Positions 11,083-21,797 of a DNA stretch of 64,000 nt are shown here, piece after piece; the stretch's first letter is position 1; every line of letters starts with the position of its first letter. A program made the position numbers and the translations under genes. The stretch spans positions 34,012,117-34,076,116 of the forward strand of contig OY482852.1 of NCBI GenBank assembly GCA_960531495.1, read 5' to 3'. The notes under the pieces are model-generated. The model was not told where the DNA came from, did not search any database, and saw only the letters and a program-made list of their open reading frames with translations. The stretch is from Zeus faber. Taxonomy: Eukaryota; Chordata; Actinopteri; Zeiformes; Zeidae.

Positions 11083-13804
11083 GTGTGCTACTACCGCATC
11101 CCTACAACTTCAAGGTCACCCAGAAAGCGTCGTTATACCATACGCCGATGCAATCCGGGTAACCTCAGGTCCCTGCAGCAAACATCTTCTGCAAAGACCT
11201 CCTTCTCTGTTGGCTTGTGGAATTGTCGATCTGCAGTTAACAAGGCAGACTTCATTTCTGGTCATGCCAACCAACTCTCCTTAGAGCTCCTTGCTCTCAC
11301 TGAGACATGGATTAAACCGGAAGATAGCGCAACCCCGGCTGCACTCTCCACTAACTACTCATTCTCCCACACATCCAGACCATCTGGCCGTGGTGGTGGG
11401 ACTGGCCTGCTAATTTCCAACACATGGAAATTAAATCCACTGCTGCCTTTAAACAACTTTGCCTCCTTTGAATATCACGCCGTCTTGGTGACTGCTCCGG
11501 TGAAAGCCTATGTGGTCGTCATCTACCGTCCACCAGGACAACTAGGTGACTTCCTACATGAGCTTGACACCCTGCTGTCATCAATCCCTGAGCACGAGTG
11601 TCCCATGCTCGTCCTCGGAGACATGAACATTCACTTGGACAGTGCGAGCTCGGCTGACTTCCTGTCTTTGGTTCCCTCGTTCGACCTAAGACAGATCCCG
11701 ACTCCACCGACTCACAAGGCTGGCAAAGAGCTTGATCTCATTCTTGCTCGGAGCTGTACCACCGACAACCTATGGGTCACTCCTCTTCATCTCTCTGACC
11801 ACTTCTTCATCCACTTCAATGTCCAGCTACCAAAACAACCCCCCACCTCCCCACCCATGGTTACTATCCGCAGCAATCTCCGCAACTTGTCTCCCACCCA
11901 CTTCTCCTCTGTGCTCTCCTCTTCTCTTCCACCCCATGGCACTTTCTCCTCTCTGCAGGTTAATGATGCCACTGACTCCCTCTGCTCCACCTTGAGCTCA
12001 TGTCTGGATATCCTGTGTCCACTATCCACCAGACCTGCTCGTTCAACCCAGTCGCACCCTTGGCTGACTGACACCCTCCGGACAACGCGCACTGACCTCA
12101 GAGCAGCCGAGAGGAAATGGCACAAATACAAAACAACTGAGGATCTTGCTAGCTACCAGACACTGCTGTCCTCCTTCTCTTCCGGCATCACTGCTGCCAA
12201 GAAGGCCTTCTTCAACGATAGGATCAACGGTGCCACAGACACACGTACGTTATTCACCACCTTCAAGTCTCTGCTTTACCCTCCACCACCTCCCCCAGCT
12301 ACTAACCTCACTGCTGACTGCCTTGCCTCCTTTTTTACTAACAAAGTGGCAGCCATCAGCAGCCAATTCACTAAACAACTTACTCACAACCTGTCTTCTC
12401 CAGCCCTAGGCTCATCGTTCCCTGGTTTCGCCCCCCTCGCTGAAAGTGAGGTATCTAAACTACTAACATGTAGCCGTCCTACTACCTGTCCGCTAGATCC
12501 GATCCCATCCAACCTCCTTCAAGCCATATCACCGACTATCACCCCGGCAATCACACATGTGATAAATTCTTCCCTAACTTCCGGCACTTTCCCTTCCGCT
12601 TTCAAAGCGGCTCGGGTCGCACCACTGCTCAAAAAACCCTCACTCGATCCCAATCAAATAGGAAACTATCGGCCGGTCTCTCTCCTCCCATTCCTTTCCA
12701 AAACCTTAGAGAGGGCGGTCTCTAGACAGGTCACAGAGTACCTGTCAAGGAACAACCTTCTTGATACACTTCAATCTGGCTTCAAAAGTGGTCACTCCAC
12801 TTAAACAGCCCTGTTGTCTGTGACAGAGGCCTTAAAAACTGCTAGAGCTGCTGCCAAATCCTCGGTCCTCATTCTGCTAGACTTATCAGCTGCTTTTGAC
12901 ACTGTCAATCATTGCATACTCCTGTCCATACTCTCAAGCATGGGCATAACGGGCAGTGCACTTTCCTGGTTCGAATCTTACCTTACTGGGCGCTCGTTCA
13001 GTGTGACATGGCGAGGCCAGCTGTCTGTGCCTCACAACCTCACCACAGGGGTGCCCCAAGGCTCGGTGCTAGGACCCCTCCTCTTTGCCATATACACCAC
13101 CTCACTGGGCCCGATCATCCGCTCACAAGGCTTTTCATATCACTGCTATGCGGATGATACTCAACTCTATCTGTCCTTCCCGCCCGACGACCCTACTGTC
13201 TCGACGCGGATCTCGGATTGTCTCGCTGACATATCCACATGGATGAAGGATTATCATCTTCAACTAAATCTGGCGAAAACGGAACTGCTGGTCTTCCCGG
13301 CCAAACAAGGTATTTATCACAACATTGATATTAAAATCGACTCTCTATCTCTTGTTCCTACCAAGGCTGCAAGGAATCTTGGTGTCATTATTGATGACCA
13401 ACTGACATTCTCGGACCATGTTGCCGCCGTCTCCCGGTCCTGCCGCTTCGCACCAGCCAAAGAGGGCACATGTCACTCCGCTGCTCATCGAGCTCCACTG
13501 GTTACCTGTAGCCGCCCGCATCAAGTTCAAGTCTCTTATGCTGGCCTACAGAGTGATTGTTGGGAATGCTCCCGCCTACTTAAATGCTCTTGTAAGAGCA
13601 CATGTTGCCCCCCGGATGCTGCCCTCGTCTAATGAGTGTCGCCTGGCTCTGCCGGCCATACAGCCACGGCAATCCAGGCTATTCTCATTTGTAGTTCCAC
13701 GTTGGTGGAACGAGCTGCCAAAAATGACCAGAGCGGGGACCTCCCTCTCTGTCTTTAAGAAGCACCTGAAGACCCAGCTCTTCAGTGAGTACCTCCTGTC
13801 CTAA
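11083..13804 (+). pseudogene. L2 LINE endonuclease-reverse transcriptase, broken
   Basis: The product of an intact element nicks target DNA and copies its own RNA into the nick. The endonuclease shows, in order, GLWNCRSAVNK, LALTETWI (catalytic Glu), VVIYRPPG, LVLGDMNIHLD, LDLILARS and SDHFFIHF. The reverse transcriptase shows NYRPVSLLP, QSGFKSGHST, DLSAAFDTVNH, GVPQGSVLGPLLF, YADDTQLYLS (catalytic Asp pair) and LAKTELLVF. Two lesions are visible. A TAA at 12802-12804 follows GHST in the same frame as the rest of the RT. Near 13445, after the codons for SRSCRFA, the frame changes and the text jumps to QPKRAHVTPLLIELHWLPV; by family comparison roughly 50-60 residues are missing there. The last part (WLPVAARIKFKSLMLAYR to FKKHLKTQLFSEYLLS) ends at the TAA at 13802. 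The start at 11083 is a GTG and only marks where the text is readable. Confidence 0.85.
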
Positions 13805-13960
13805 TCTACAATTACTGAGCACCACCTTGCAGTATTTATTGTTACACCAATGTTGTTGTTACACTAATCTCTGTCGCAATGTAGCTGAATGTTATTCTCC
13901 CTTGTAAGTCGCTTTGGATAAAAGCGTCTGCTAAATGACTAAATGTAAATGTAAATGTAA
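13805..13960 (+). other. L2 3' UTR with stem-loop and TAAATG tail
   Basis: The 3' UTR ends with a hairpin at 13910-13926 (CGCTTT, loop GGATA, AAAGCG), then ctgctaaatgac and several aaatgt repeats to 13960. In L2-group LINEs such a 3' hairpin is the feature by which the reverse transcriptase recognises its own RNA, and the short terminal repeats replace a poly-A tail. The same tail is shared by many teleost L2 elements and their SINE partners. This is the strongest pointer to a fish genome in the window. Confidence 0.8.
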
Positions 13961-13963
13961 TCT
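13959..13963 (+). repeat. Right target-site duplication of the L2 LINE (aatct)
   Basis: The first two bases overlap the terminal aaatgtaa repeat of the element, so the duplication could be 3 to 5 bp. The array continues tttctttgtttaaatc, as in the uninterrupted paralogous sites. Confidence 0.5.
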
Positions 13964-15282
13964 TTCTTTGTTTAAATCTTTCTTTCAATCATTCTTTCAA
14001 ACTTTCAATCATTATTTCAATCTTTCATTCTTTCCATCTTTCTTGCAATCTTTCTTTCAATTGTTTAATCTTTCAATGTTTCTTTCATTCTTTCTTTCAG
14101 TCTTTCAATCTTTTTTTCAATCTTTCTTTCATTCTTTCTTTCAATCTTTCTGTCCGTCATTCTTTCTTTCAGTCTTTCTTTCAATCATTCAATCTTTCAA
14201 TCTTTCTTTCTTTCAATCTTTCTTTCAATCTTTCTTTCATTCTTTATTTCAATCTTTGTTTCATTCTTTCTTTCAATCTTTCTTTCAATCTTTCTTTCAA
14301 TCTTTCTTTCAATTTTTCTTTCTTTCTTTAAATCTTTCTTTCAATCTTTCTTTCAAACTTTCAATCTTTATTTCAATCTTTCAATCTTTCTTTCTTACTT
14401 TCAATCTTTCTTTCATTCTTTCTTTCAATATTTCAATCTTTCAATATTTCTTTCATTCTTTCTTGCAATCTTTCAATCTTTCTTTCATTCTTTCTTTCAA
14501 TCTTTCTGACTTTCAATCTTTCTTTCAATCTGCCTTTCATTCTTTCTTTCAGTCTTTCAATCTTTCTTTAAATCTTTCTTTAAATCTCTCTTTCAATCAT
14601 TCTTTCAAACTTTCAATCTTTATTTCAATCTTTCAATCTTTCAATCTTTCTTTCAATCTTTCAATCTTTCTTGCATTCTTTCTTTCAATATTTCAATCTT
14701 TCAATCTTTCTTTCATTCTTTCTTTAAATCTTTCAATCTTTCTTTCATTCTTACTTTCAATCTATCTTACTTTCAATCTTTCTTTCTTTCAATATTTCTT
14801 CCAATCGTTCAATCTTTCTTTCATTATTTCTTTCAATCTTTCTTTTGTTATTTCTTTCAATCTTTCTTTCTTTCCATCTTTCTTTCAATCTTTCTTTTAT
14901 TCTTTCTTTCAATCTTTCTTTTTTCAATCTTTCTTGCAATCTTTCTTTCAATTGTTTAATCTTTCAATATTTCTTTTATTCTTTCTTTCAATCTTTCTTT
15001 CATTCTTTCTTTCAATCTTTCTGTCTGTCAATCTTTCTTTCAGTCTTTCTTTCAATCATTCAATCTTTCAATCTTTCCTTCAATATTTCATTCTTTCAAT
15101 CTTTCTTTCAATCTTTCTTTCATTCTATCCTTCAGTCGTTCAATCTTTCTTTCAATCTTTCTTTTTTTCAATCTTTCTTTCAATCTTTCTTTCATCCTTT
15201 CTTTCATTCTTTCGTTCAATATTTCTTTCAATCTTTCTTACTTTCAATCTTTCTTTGTTTAAATCTTTCTTTAAATCTTTCT

Positions 15283-18200
15283 TTCAAACTTTCAATCTTT
15301 ATTTCAATCTTTCAATCGTTCAATCTTTCTTTCAATCTTTCTTTCAATCTTTCAATCTTTCTTTCATTCTTTCTTTCAATATTTCAATCTTTCTTTCATT
15401 CTTTCTTTCAATCTTTCAATCTTTCTTACTTTCAATTTTTCTATCTTTCAATATTTCTTCCAATCTTTCAATCTTTCTTTTGTTATTCTTTCAATCTTTC
15501 TTTCTTTCAATCTTTCTATCCATCTATCTTTCAATCTTTCTTTCATTATTTCTTTCAATCTTTCTTTTTTCAAACTTTCTTGCAAACTTTCTTTCAATTG
15601 TTTAATCTTTCAATCTTTCTTTCATTCTTTCTTTCAGTCTTTCAATCTTTTTTCATTCTTTCTTTCAATATTTCAATCTTTCAATCTTTCTTTCATTCTT
15701 TCTTTCAATCTTTCAATCTTTCTTTCATTCTTTCTTGCAATCTTTCTTTCAATTGTTTAATCTTTCAACCTTTCTTTCATTCTTTCCTTCAGTCTTTTAA
15801 TCTTTTTTTCAATCTTTCTTTCATTCTTTCTTTCAATCGTTCTTTCTTTCGTTTAGTCTTTCTTTCAATCTTTCAATTTTTCAATCTTTCTTTCATTCTT
15901 TCTTTTAATCTTTCAATCTTTCTTTCATTGTTTCTTTCAATCTTTCTTTCATTCTTTCTTTCATTCTTTCTTTCAATCTTTCTTTCAATCATTCTTTCTT
16001 TCTTTTAGTCTTTCTTTCAATCTTTCAATTTTTCAATCTTTCTTTCATTCTTTCTTTTAATCTTTCAATCTTTCTTTCATTGTTTCTTTCAATCTTTCTG
16101 TCCATCTTTCTTTCATTCTTTCCTTCAGTCTTTCATTCTTTCTTTCAATCTTTCTTTTTTCAATCATTCTTGCAATCATTCTTTCAATTGTTTAATCTTT
16201 CAATCTTTCTTTCATTCTTTCTTTCAGTCTTTCAATCTTTTTTTCAATCTTTCTTTCATTCTTTCTTTCAATCTTTCTGTCCGTCATTCTTTCTTTCAGT
16301 CTTTCTTTCAATCATTCAATCTTTCAATCTTTCCTTCTATCTTTCTTTCAATCTTTCTTTCATTCTTTATTTCAATCTTTGTTTCATTCTTTCTTTCAAT
16401 CTTTCATTCAATCTTTCTTTCAATCTTTCTTTCAATCTTTCTTTCAATCTTTCTTTCAATCTTTCTTTCATTCTTTATTTCAATCTTTCAATCTTTCTTT
16501 AATTGTTTCTTTCAGTCTTTCTGTCTTTCAATATTTCTTTCAATCTTTCAATCTTTCTTTTTTTTTCAATCTTTCTTTCAATCTTTCTTTTATTCTATCT
16601 TTAAATCTTTGTTTTTTCAATCTTTCTTGCAATCTTTCTTTCAGTCTTTCAATCTGTCTTTCAAACTTTCAATCTTTCTTTCAATCTATCAATCTTTCAA
16701 TCTTTCTTTCATTGTTTCTTTCAATCTTTCTGTCTTTCAATATTTCATTCAATCTTTCTTTCATTCCTTCTTTCAATCTTTCTTTCAAATTTTCTTTCAA
16801 TCTTTCTTTTTTCAATATTTCTTTCAATCTTTCTTTCATTCTTTCTTTCAGTCTTTCAAAATTTGTTTCAAACTTTCAATCTTTCTTTCAATCTTTCAGT
16901 CGTTCAATCTTTCTTTCAATCTTCCTTTGAATCTTTCAATCTTCAATCTTTCAATCTATCTTTCAGTCTTTCTTTCAATCATTCAATCTTTCAATCTTTC
17001 TTTCAATCTTTCTTTCTTTCAATCTTTCTTTCAATCTTTCTTTTTTCAATCTTTCTTTCAATCTTTCTTTCATCCTTTCTTTCAATCTTTCGTTCAATAT
17101 TTCTTTCAATCTTTCTTACTTTCAATCTTTCTTTGTTTAAATCTTTCTTTCAAACTTTCTTTCAAACTTTTAATCATTATTTCAATCTTTCATTCTTTCC
17201 ATCTTTCTTGCAATCTTTCTTTCAATTGTTTAATCTTTCAATGTTTCTTTCATTCTTTCTTTCAGTCTCTCAATCTTTTTTCAATCTTTCTTTCATTCTT
17301 TCTTTCAATCTTTCTGTCCGTCATTCTTTCTTTCAGTCTTTCTTTCAATTATTCAATCTTTCAATCTTTCTTTCTTTCAATCTTTCTTTCAATCTTTCTT
17401 TCAATCTTTCTTTCTTTCTTTAAATCTTTCTTTCAATCTTTCTTTCAAACTTTCAATCTTTTTTTCAATCTTTCAATCTTTCTTTCAATCTTTCAATCTT
17501 TCTTTCATTCTTTCTTTCAATATTTCAATCTTTCAATCTTTCTTTCATTCTTTCTTGCAATCTTTCAATCTTTCTTTCATTCTTTCTTTCAATTTTTCTT
17601 ACTTTCAATCTTTCTTTCAATCTGCCTTTCATTCTTTCTTTCAGTCTTTCAATCTTTCTTTCATTCTTTCTTTCAATCTTTCTTTTGTTATTTCTTTCAA
17701 TCTTTCTTTCTTTCCATCTTTCTTTCAATCTTTCTTTTATTCTTTCTTTCAATCTTTCTTTTTTCAATCTTTCTTGCAATCTTTCTTTCAATTGTTTAAT
17801 CTTTCAATCTTTCTTTCATTCTTTCTTTCAATCTTTCTTTCATTCTTTCTTTCAATCTTTCTTACTTTCAATCTTTCTTTCAATCTTTCTTTCATTCTTT
17901 CTTTCAATCTTTCTTTCAATCTTTCAATCTTTCTTTCAATATTTCTTTCAATCTTTCTTACTTTCAATCTTTCTTTCTTAAAATCTTTCTTTCAATCTTT
18001 CTTTCAAACTTTCATTCTTTATTTCAATCTTTCAATCTTTCAATCTTTCTTTCATTCTTTCTTTCAATCTTTCTTTCAATCTTTCAATCTTTCTTTCAAT
18101 GTTTCTTTCAATCTTTCTTTCTTTAAATCTTTCTTTCAATCTTTCTTTCAAACTTTCAATCTTTATTTCAATCTTTCAATCTTTCAAACTTTCTTTCAAT

Positions 18201-18290
18201 CTTTCTTTCAATCTTTCAATCTTTCTTTCATTCTTTCTTTCAATATTTCAATCTTTCAACCTTTCTTTCATTCTTTCTTTCAATCTTTCT
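15283..18290 (+). repeat. 3-kb block, copy 1 of a 3507-bp-offset duplication
   Basis: From about 15283 the order of rare variants (caatcgttcaatc, ttcttccaatc, tgttattctttc, tatccatctatc, caaactttcttgc and so on) is repeated 3507 bp downstream for about 3 kb with only scattered base differences. Matching points include 15580/19087, 16080/19587, 16609/20116, 17555/21062 and 18099/21606. Copy 1 is followed by about 500 bp (18291-18789) that is not repeated after copy 2. Unlike the other large offsets, 3507 is not a multiple of four, so a register slip lies in the join or within the unit. Confidence 0.9.
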
Positions 18291-18789
18291 TTCAATCTTT
18301 CAATCTTCAGTCTTTCAATCCTTCTTTCAAACTTTCAATCTTTCTTTCAATCTTTCAGTCGTTCAATCTTTCTTTCAATCTTTCTTTCAATCTTTCAATC
18401 ATTCAATCTTTCAATCATTCAATCTTTCAATCTTTCTTTCTTTCAATCTTTCTTTCAATCTTTCTTTCATTCTTTCCTTCAGTCTTTCAGTCTTTCTTTC
18501 AATCTTTCTTTCAATCTTTCTTTCATTCTTTCTTTCAATCTTTCTTTCAATCCTTCAACCTTTCTTTCAATATGTCTTTCAATCTTTCTTACTTTCAATC
18601 TTTCTTTTTTTAAATCTTTCTTTCAATCTTTCTTTCAAACTTTCATTCTTTATTTCAATCTTTCAATCATTCAATCTTTCTTTCATTCTTTATTTCAATC
18701 TTTCAATCTTTCAATCTTTCTTTCATTCTTTCTTTCAATCTTTCTTTCAATCTTTCAATCTTTCTTTCAATATTTCTTTCAATCTTTCT

Positions 18790-21700
18790 TTCAAACTTTC
18801 AATCTTTATTTCAATCTTTCAATCGTTCAATCTTTCTTTCAATCTTTCTTTCAATCTTTCAATCTTTCTTTCATTCTTTCTTTCAATATTTCAATCTTTC
18901 TTTCATTCTTTCTTTCAATCTTTCAATCTTTCTTACTTTCAATTTTTCTATCTTTCAATATTTCTTCCAATCTTTCAATCTTTCTTTTGTTATTCTTTCA
19001 ATCTTTCTTTCTTTCAATCTTTCTATCCATCTATCTTTCAATCTTTCTTTCATTATTTCTTTCAATCTTTCTTTTTTCAAACTTTCTTGCAAACTTTCTT
19101 TCAATTGTTTAATCTTTCAATCTTTCTTTCATTCTTTCTTTCAGTCTTTCAATCTTTTTTCATTCTTTCTTTCAATATTTCAATCTTTCAATCTTTCTTT
19201 CATTCTTTCTTTCAATCTTTCAATCTTTCTTTCATTCTTTCTTGCAATCTTTCTTTCAATTGTTTAATCTTTCAACCTTTCTTTCATTCTTTCCTTCAGT
19301 CTTTTAATCTTTTTTTCAATCTTTCTTTCATTCTTTCTTTCAATCGTTCTTTCTTTCGTTTAGTCTTTCTTTCAATCCTTCAATTTTTCAATCTTTCTTT
19401 CATTCTTTCTTTTAATCTTTCAATCTTTCTTTCATTGTTTCTTTCAATCTTTCTTTCATTCTTTCTTTCATTCTTTCTTTCAATCTTTCTTTCAATCATT
19501 CTTTCTTTCTTTTAGTCTTTCTTTCAATCTTTCAATTTTTCAATCTTTCTTTCATTCTTTCTTTTAATCTTTCAATCTTTCTTTCATTGTTTCTTTCAAT
19601 CTTTCTGTCCATCTTTCTTTCATTCTTTCCTTCAGTCTTTCATTCTTTCTTTCAATCTTTCTTTTTTCAATCATTCTTGCAATCATTCTTTCAATTGTTT
19701 AATCTTTCAATCTTTCTTTCATTCTTTCTTTCAGTCTTTCAATCTTTTTTTCAATCTTTCTTTCATTCTTTCTTTCAATCTTTCTGTCCGTCATTCTTTC
19801 TTTCAGTCTTTCTTTCAATCATTCAATCTTTCAATCTTTCCTTCTATCTTTCTTTCAATCTTTCTTTCATTCTTTATTTCAATCTTTGTTTCATTCTTTC
19901 TTTCAATCTTTCATTCAATCTTTCTTTCAATCTTTCTTTCAATCTTTCTTTCAATCTTTCTTTCAATCTTTCTTTCATTCTTTATTTCAATCTTTCAATC
20001 TTTCTTTAATTGTTTCTTTCAATCTTTCTGTCTTTCAATATTTCTTTCAATCTTTCAATCTTTCTTTTTTTTTCAATCTTTCTTTCAATCTTTCTTTTAT
20101 TCTATCTTTAAATCTTTGTTTTTTCAATCTTTCTTGCAATCTTTCTTTCAGTCTTTCAATCTGTCTTTCAAACTTTCAATCTTTCTTTCAATCTATCAAT
20201 CTTTCAATCTTTCTTTCATTGTTTCTTTCAATCTTTCTGTCTTTCAATATTTCATTCAATCTTTCTTTCATTCCTTCTTTCAATCTTTCTTTCAAATTTT
20301 CTTTCAATCTTTCTTTTTTCAATATTTCTTTCAATCTTTCTTTCATTCTTTCTTTCAGTCTTTCAAAATTTGTTTCAAACTTTCAATCTTTCTTTCAATC
20401 TTTCAGTCGTATAATCTTTCTTTCAATCTTCCTTTGAATCTTTCAATCTTCAATCTTTCAATCTATCTTTCAGTCTTTCTTTCAATCATTCAATCTTTCA
20501 ATCTTTCTTTCAATCTTTCTTTCTTTCAATCTTTCTTTCAATCTTTCTTTTTTCAATCTTTCTTTCAATCTTTCTTTCATCCTTTCTTTCAATCTTTCGT
20601 TCAATATTTCTTTCAATCTTTCTTACTTTCAATCTTTCTTTGTTTAAATCTTTCTTTCAAACTTTCTTTCAAACTTTTAATCATTATTTCAATCTTTCAT
20701 TCTTTCCATCTTTCTTGCAATCTTTCTTTCAATTGTTTAATCTTTCAATGTTTCTTTCATTCTTTCTTTCAGTCTCTCAATCTTTTTTCAATCTTTCTTT
20801 CATTCTTTCTTTCAATCTTTCTGTCCGTCATTCTTTCTTTCAGTCTTTCTTTCAATTATTCAATCTTTCAATCTTTCTTTCTTTCAATCTTTCTTTCAAT
20901 CTTTCTTTCAATCTTTCTTTCTTTCTTTAAATCTTTCTTTCAATCTTTCTTTCAAACTTTCAATCTTTTTTTCAATCTTTCAATCTTTCTTTCAATCTTT
21001 CAATCTTTCTTTCATTCTTTCTTTCAATATTTCAATCTTTCAATCTTTCTTTCATTCTTTCTTGCAATCTTTCAATCTTTCTTTCATTCTTTCTTTCAAT
21101 TTTTCTTACTTTCAATCTTTCTTTCAATCTGCCTTTCATTCTTTCTTTCAGTCTTTCAATCTTTCTTTCATTCTTTCTTTCAATCTTTCTTTTGTTATTT
21201 CTTTCAATCTTTCTTTCTTTCCATCTTTCTTTCAATCTTTCTTTTATTCTTTCTTTCAATCTTTCTTTTTTCAATCTTTCTTGCAATCTTTCTTTCAATT
21301 GTTTAATCTTTCAATCTTTCTTTCATTCTTTCTTTCAATCTTTCTTTCATTCTTTCTTTCAATCTTTCTTACTTTCAATCTTTCTTTCAATCTTTCTTTC
21401 ATTCTTTCTTTCAATCTTTCTTTCAATCTTTCAATCTTTCTTTCAATATTTCTTTCAATCTTTCTTACTTTCAATCTTTCTTTCTTAAAATCTTTCTTTC
21501 AATCTTTCTTTCAAACTTTCATTCTTTATTTCAATCTTTCAATCTTTCAATCTTTCTTTCATTCTTTCTTTCAATCTTTCTTTCAATCTTTCAATCTTTC
21601 TTTCAATGTTTCTTTCAATCTTTCTTTCTTTAAATCTTTCTTTCAATCTTTCTTTCAAACTTTCAATCTTTATTTCAATCTTTCAATCTTTCAAACTTTC

Positions 21701-21797
21701 TTTCAATCTTTCTTTCAATCTTTCAATCTTTCTTTCATTCTTTCTTTCAATATTTCAATCTTTCAACCTTTCTTTCATTCTTTCTTTCAATCTTTGA
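18790..21797 (+). repeat. 3-kb block, copy 2 of a 3507-bp-offset duplication
   Basis: This is the downstream partner of 15283-18290, near-identical along its length. Seen differences include caatcttt to caatcctt near 19377 and cagtcgttcaatc to cagtcgtataatc near 20405. Its right end at about 21797 runs into text shared instead with 24790 onward, so it is also part of the next, about 3.0-kb, duplication. Confidence 0.88.

Larger units (their letters stand above)
10689..13960 (+). mobile_element. L2-clade LINE (non-LTR retrotransposon), degraded
   Basis: This 3.27-kb island of balanced composition sits inside the TTTC/AATC array. It encodes an APE-type endonuclease followed by a reverse transcriptase of the CR1/L2 group, with blocks NYRPVSLLP, DLSAAFDTVNH, GVPQGSVLGPLLF and YADDTQLYLS. 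It ends with a hairpin and TAAATG repeats, as teleost L2 elements do. Flanking aatct copies at 10684-10688 and 13959-13963 form a short target duplication. The coding region has one in-frame stop and one internal deletion with frame change, so this copy is probably inactive. The 5' end shows a short direct repeat (ctgagtcgagct, twice within 10687-10710), so a near-full-length copy is plausible. It occurs once and is absent from otherwise matching array blocks, so it inserted after those blocks were duplicated or into only one of them. Confidence 0.88.

Noticed and set aside
10935-11162. A 75-codon frame in the L2 5' region as a possible ORF1
   Set aside because: It overlaps the endonuclease frame and has no recognisable domain or repeated basic or zinc-knuckle pattern; chance is more likely.
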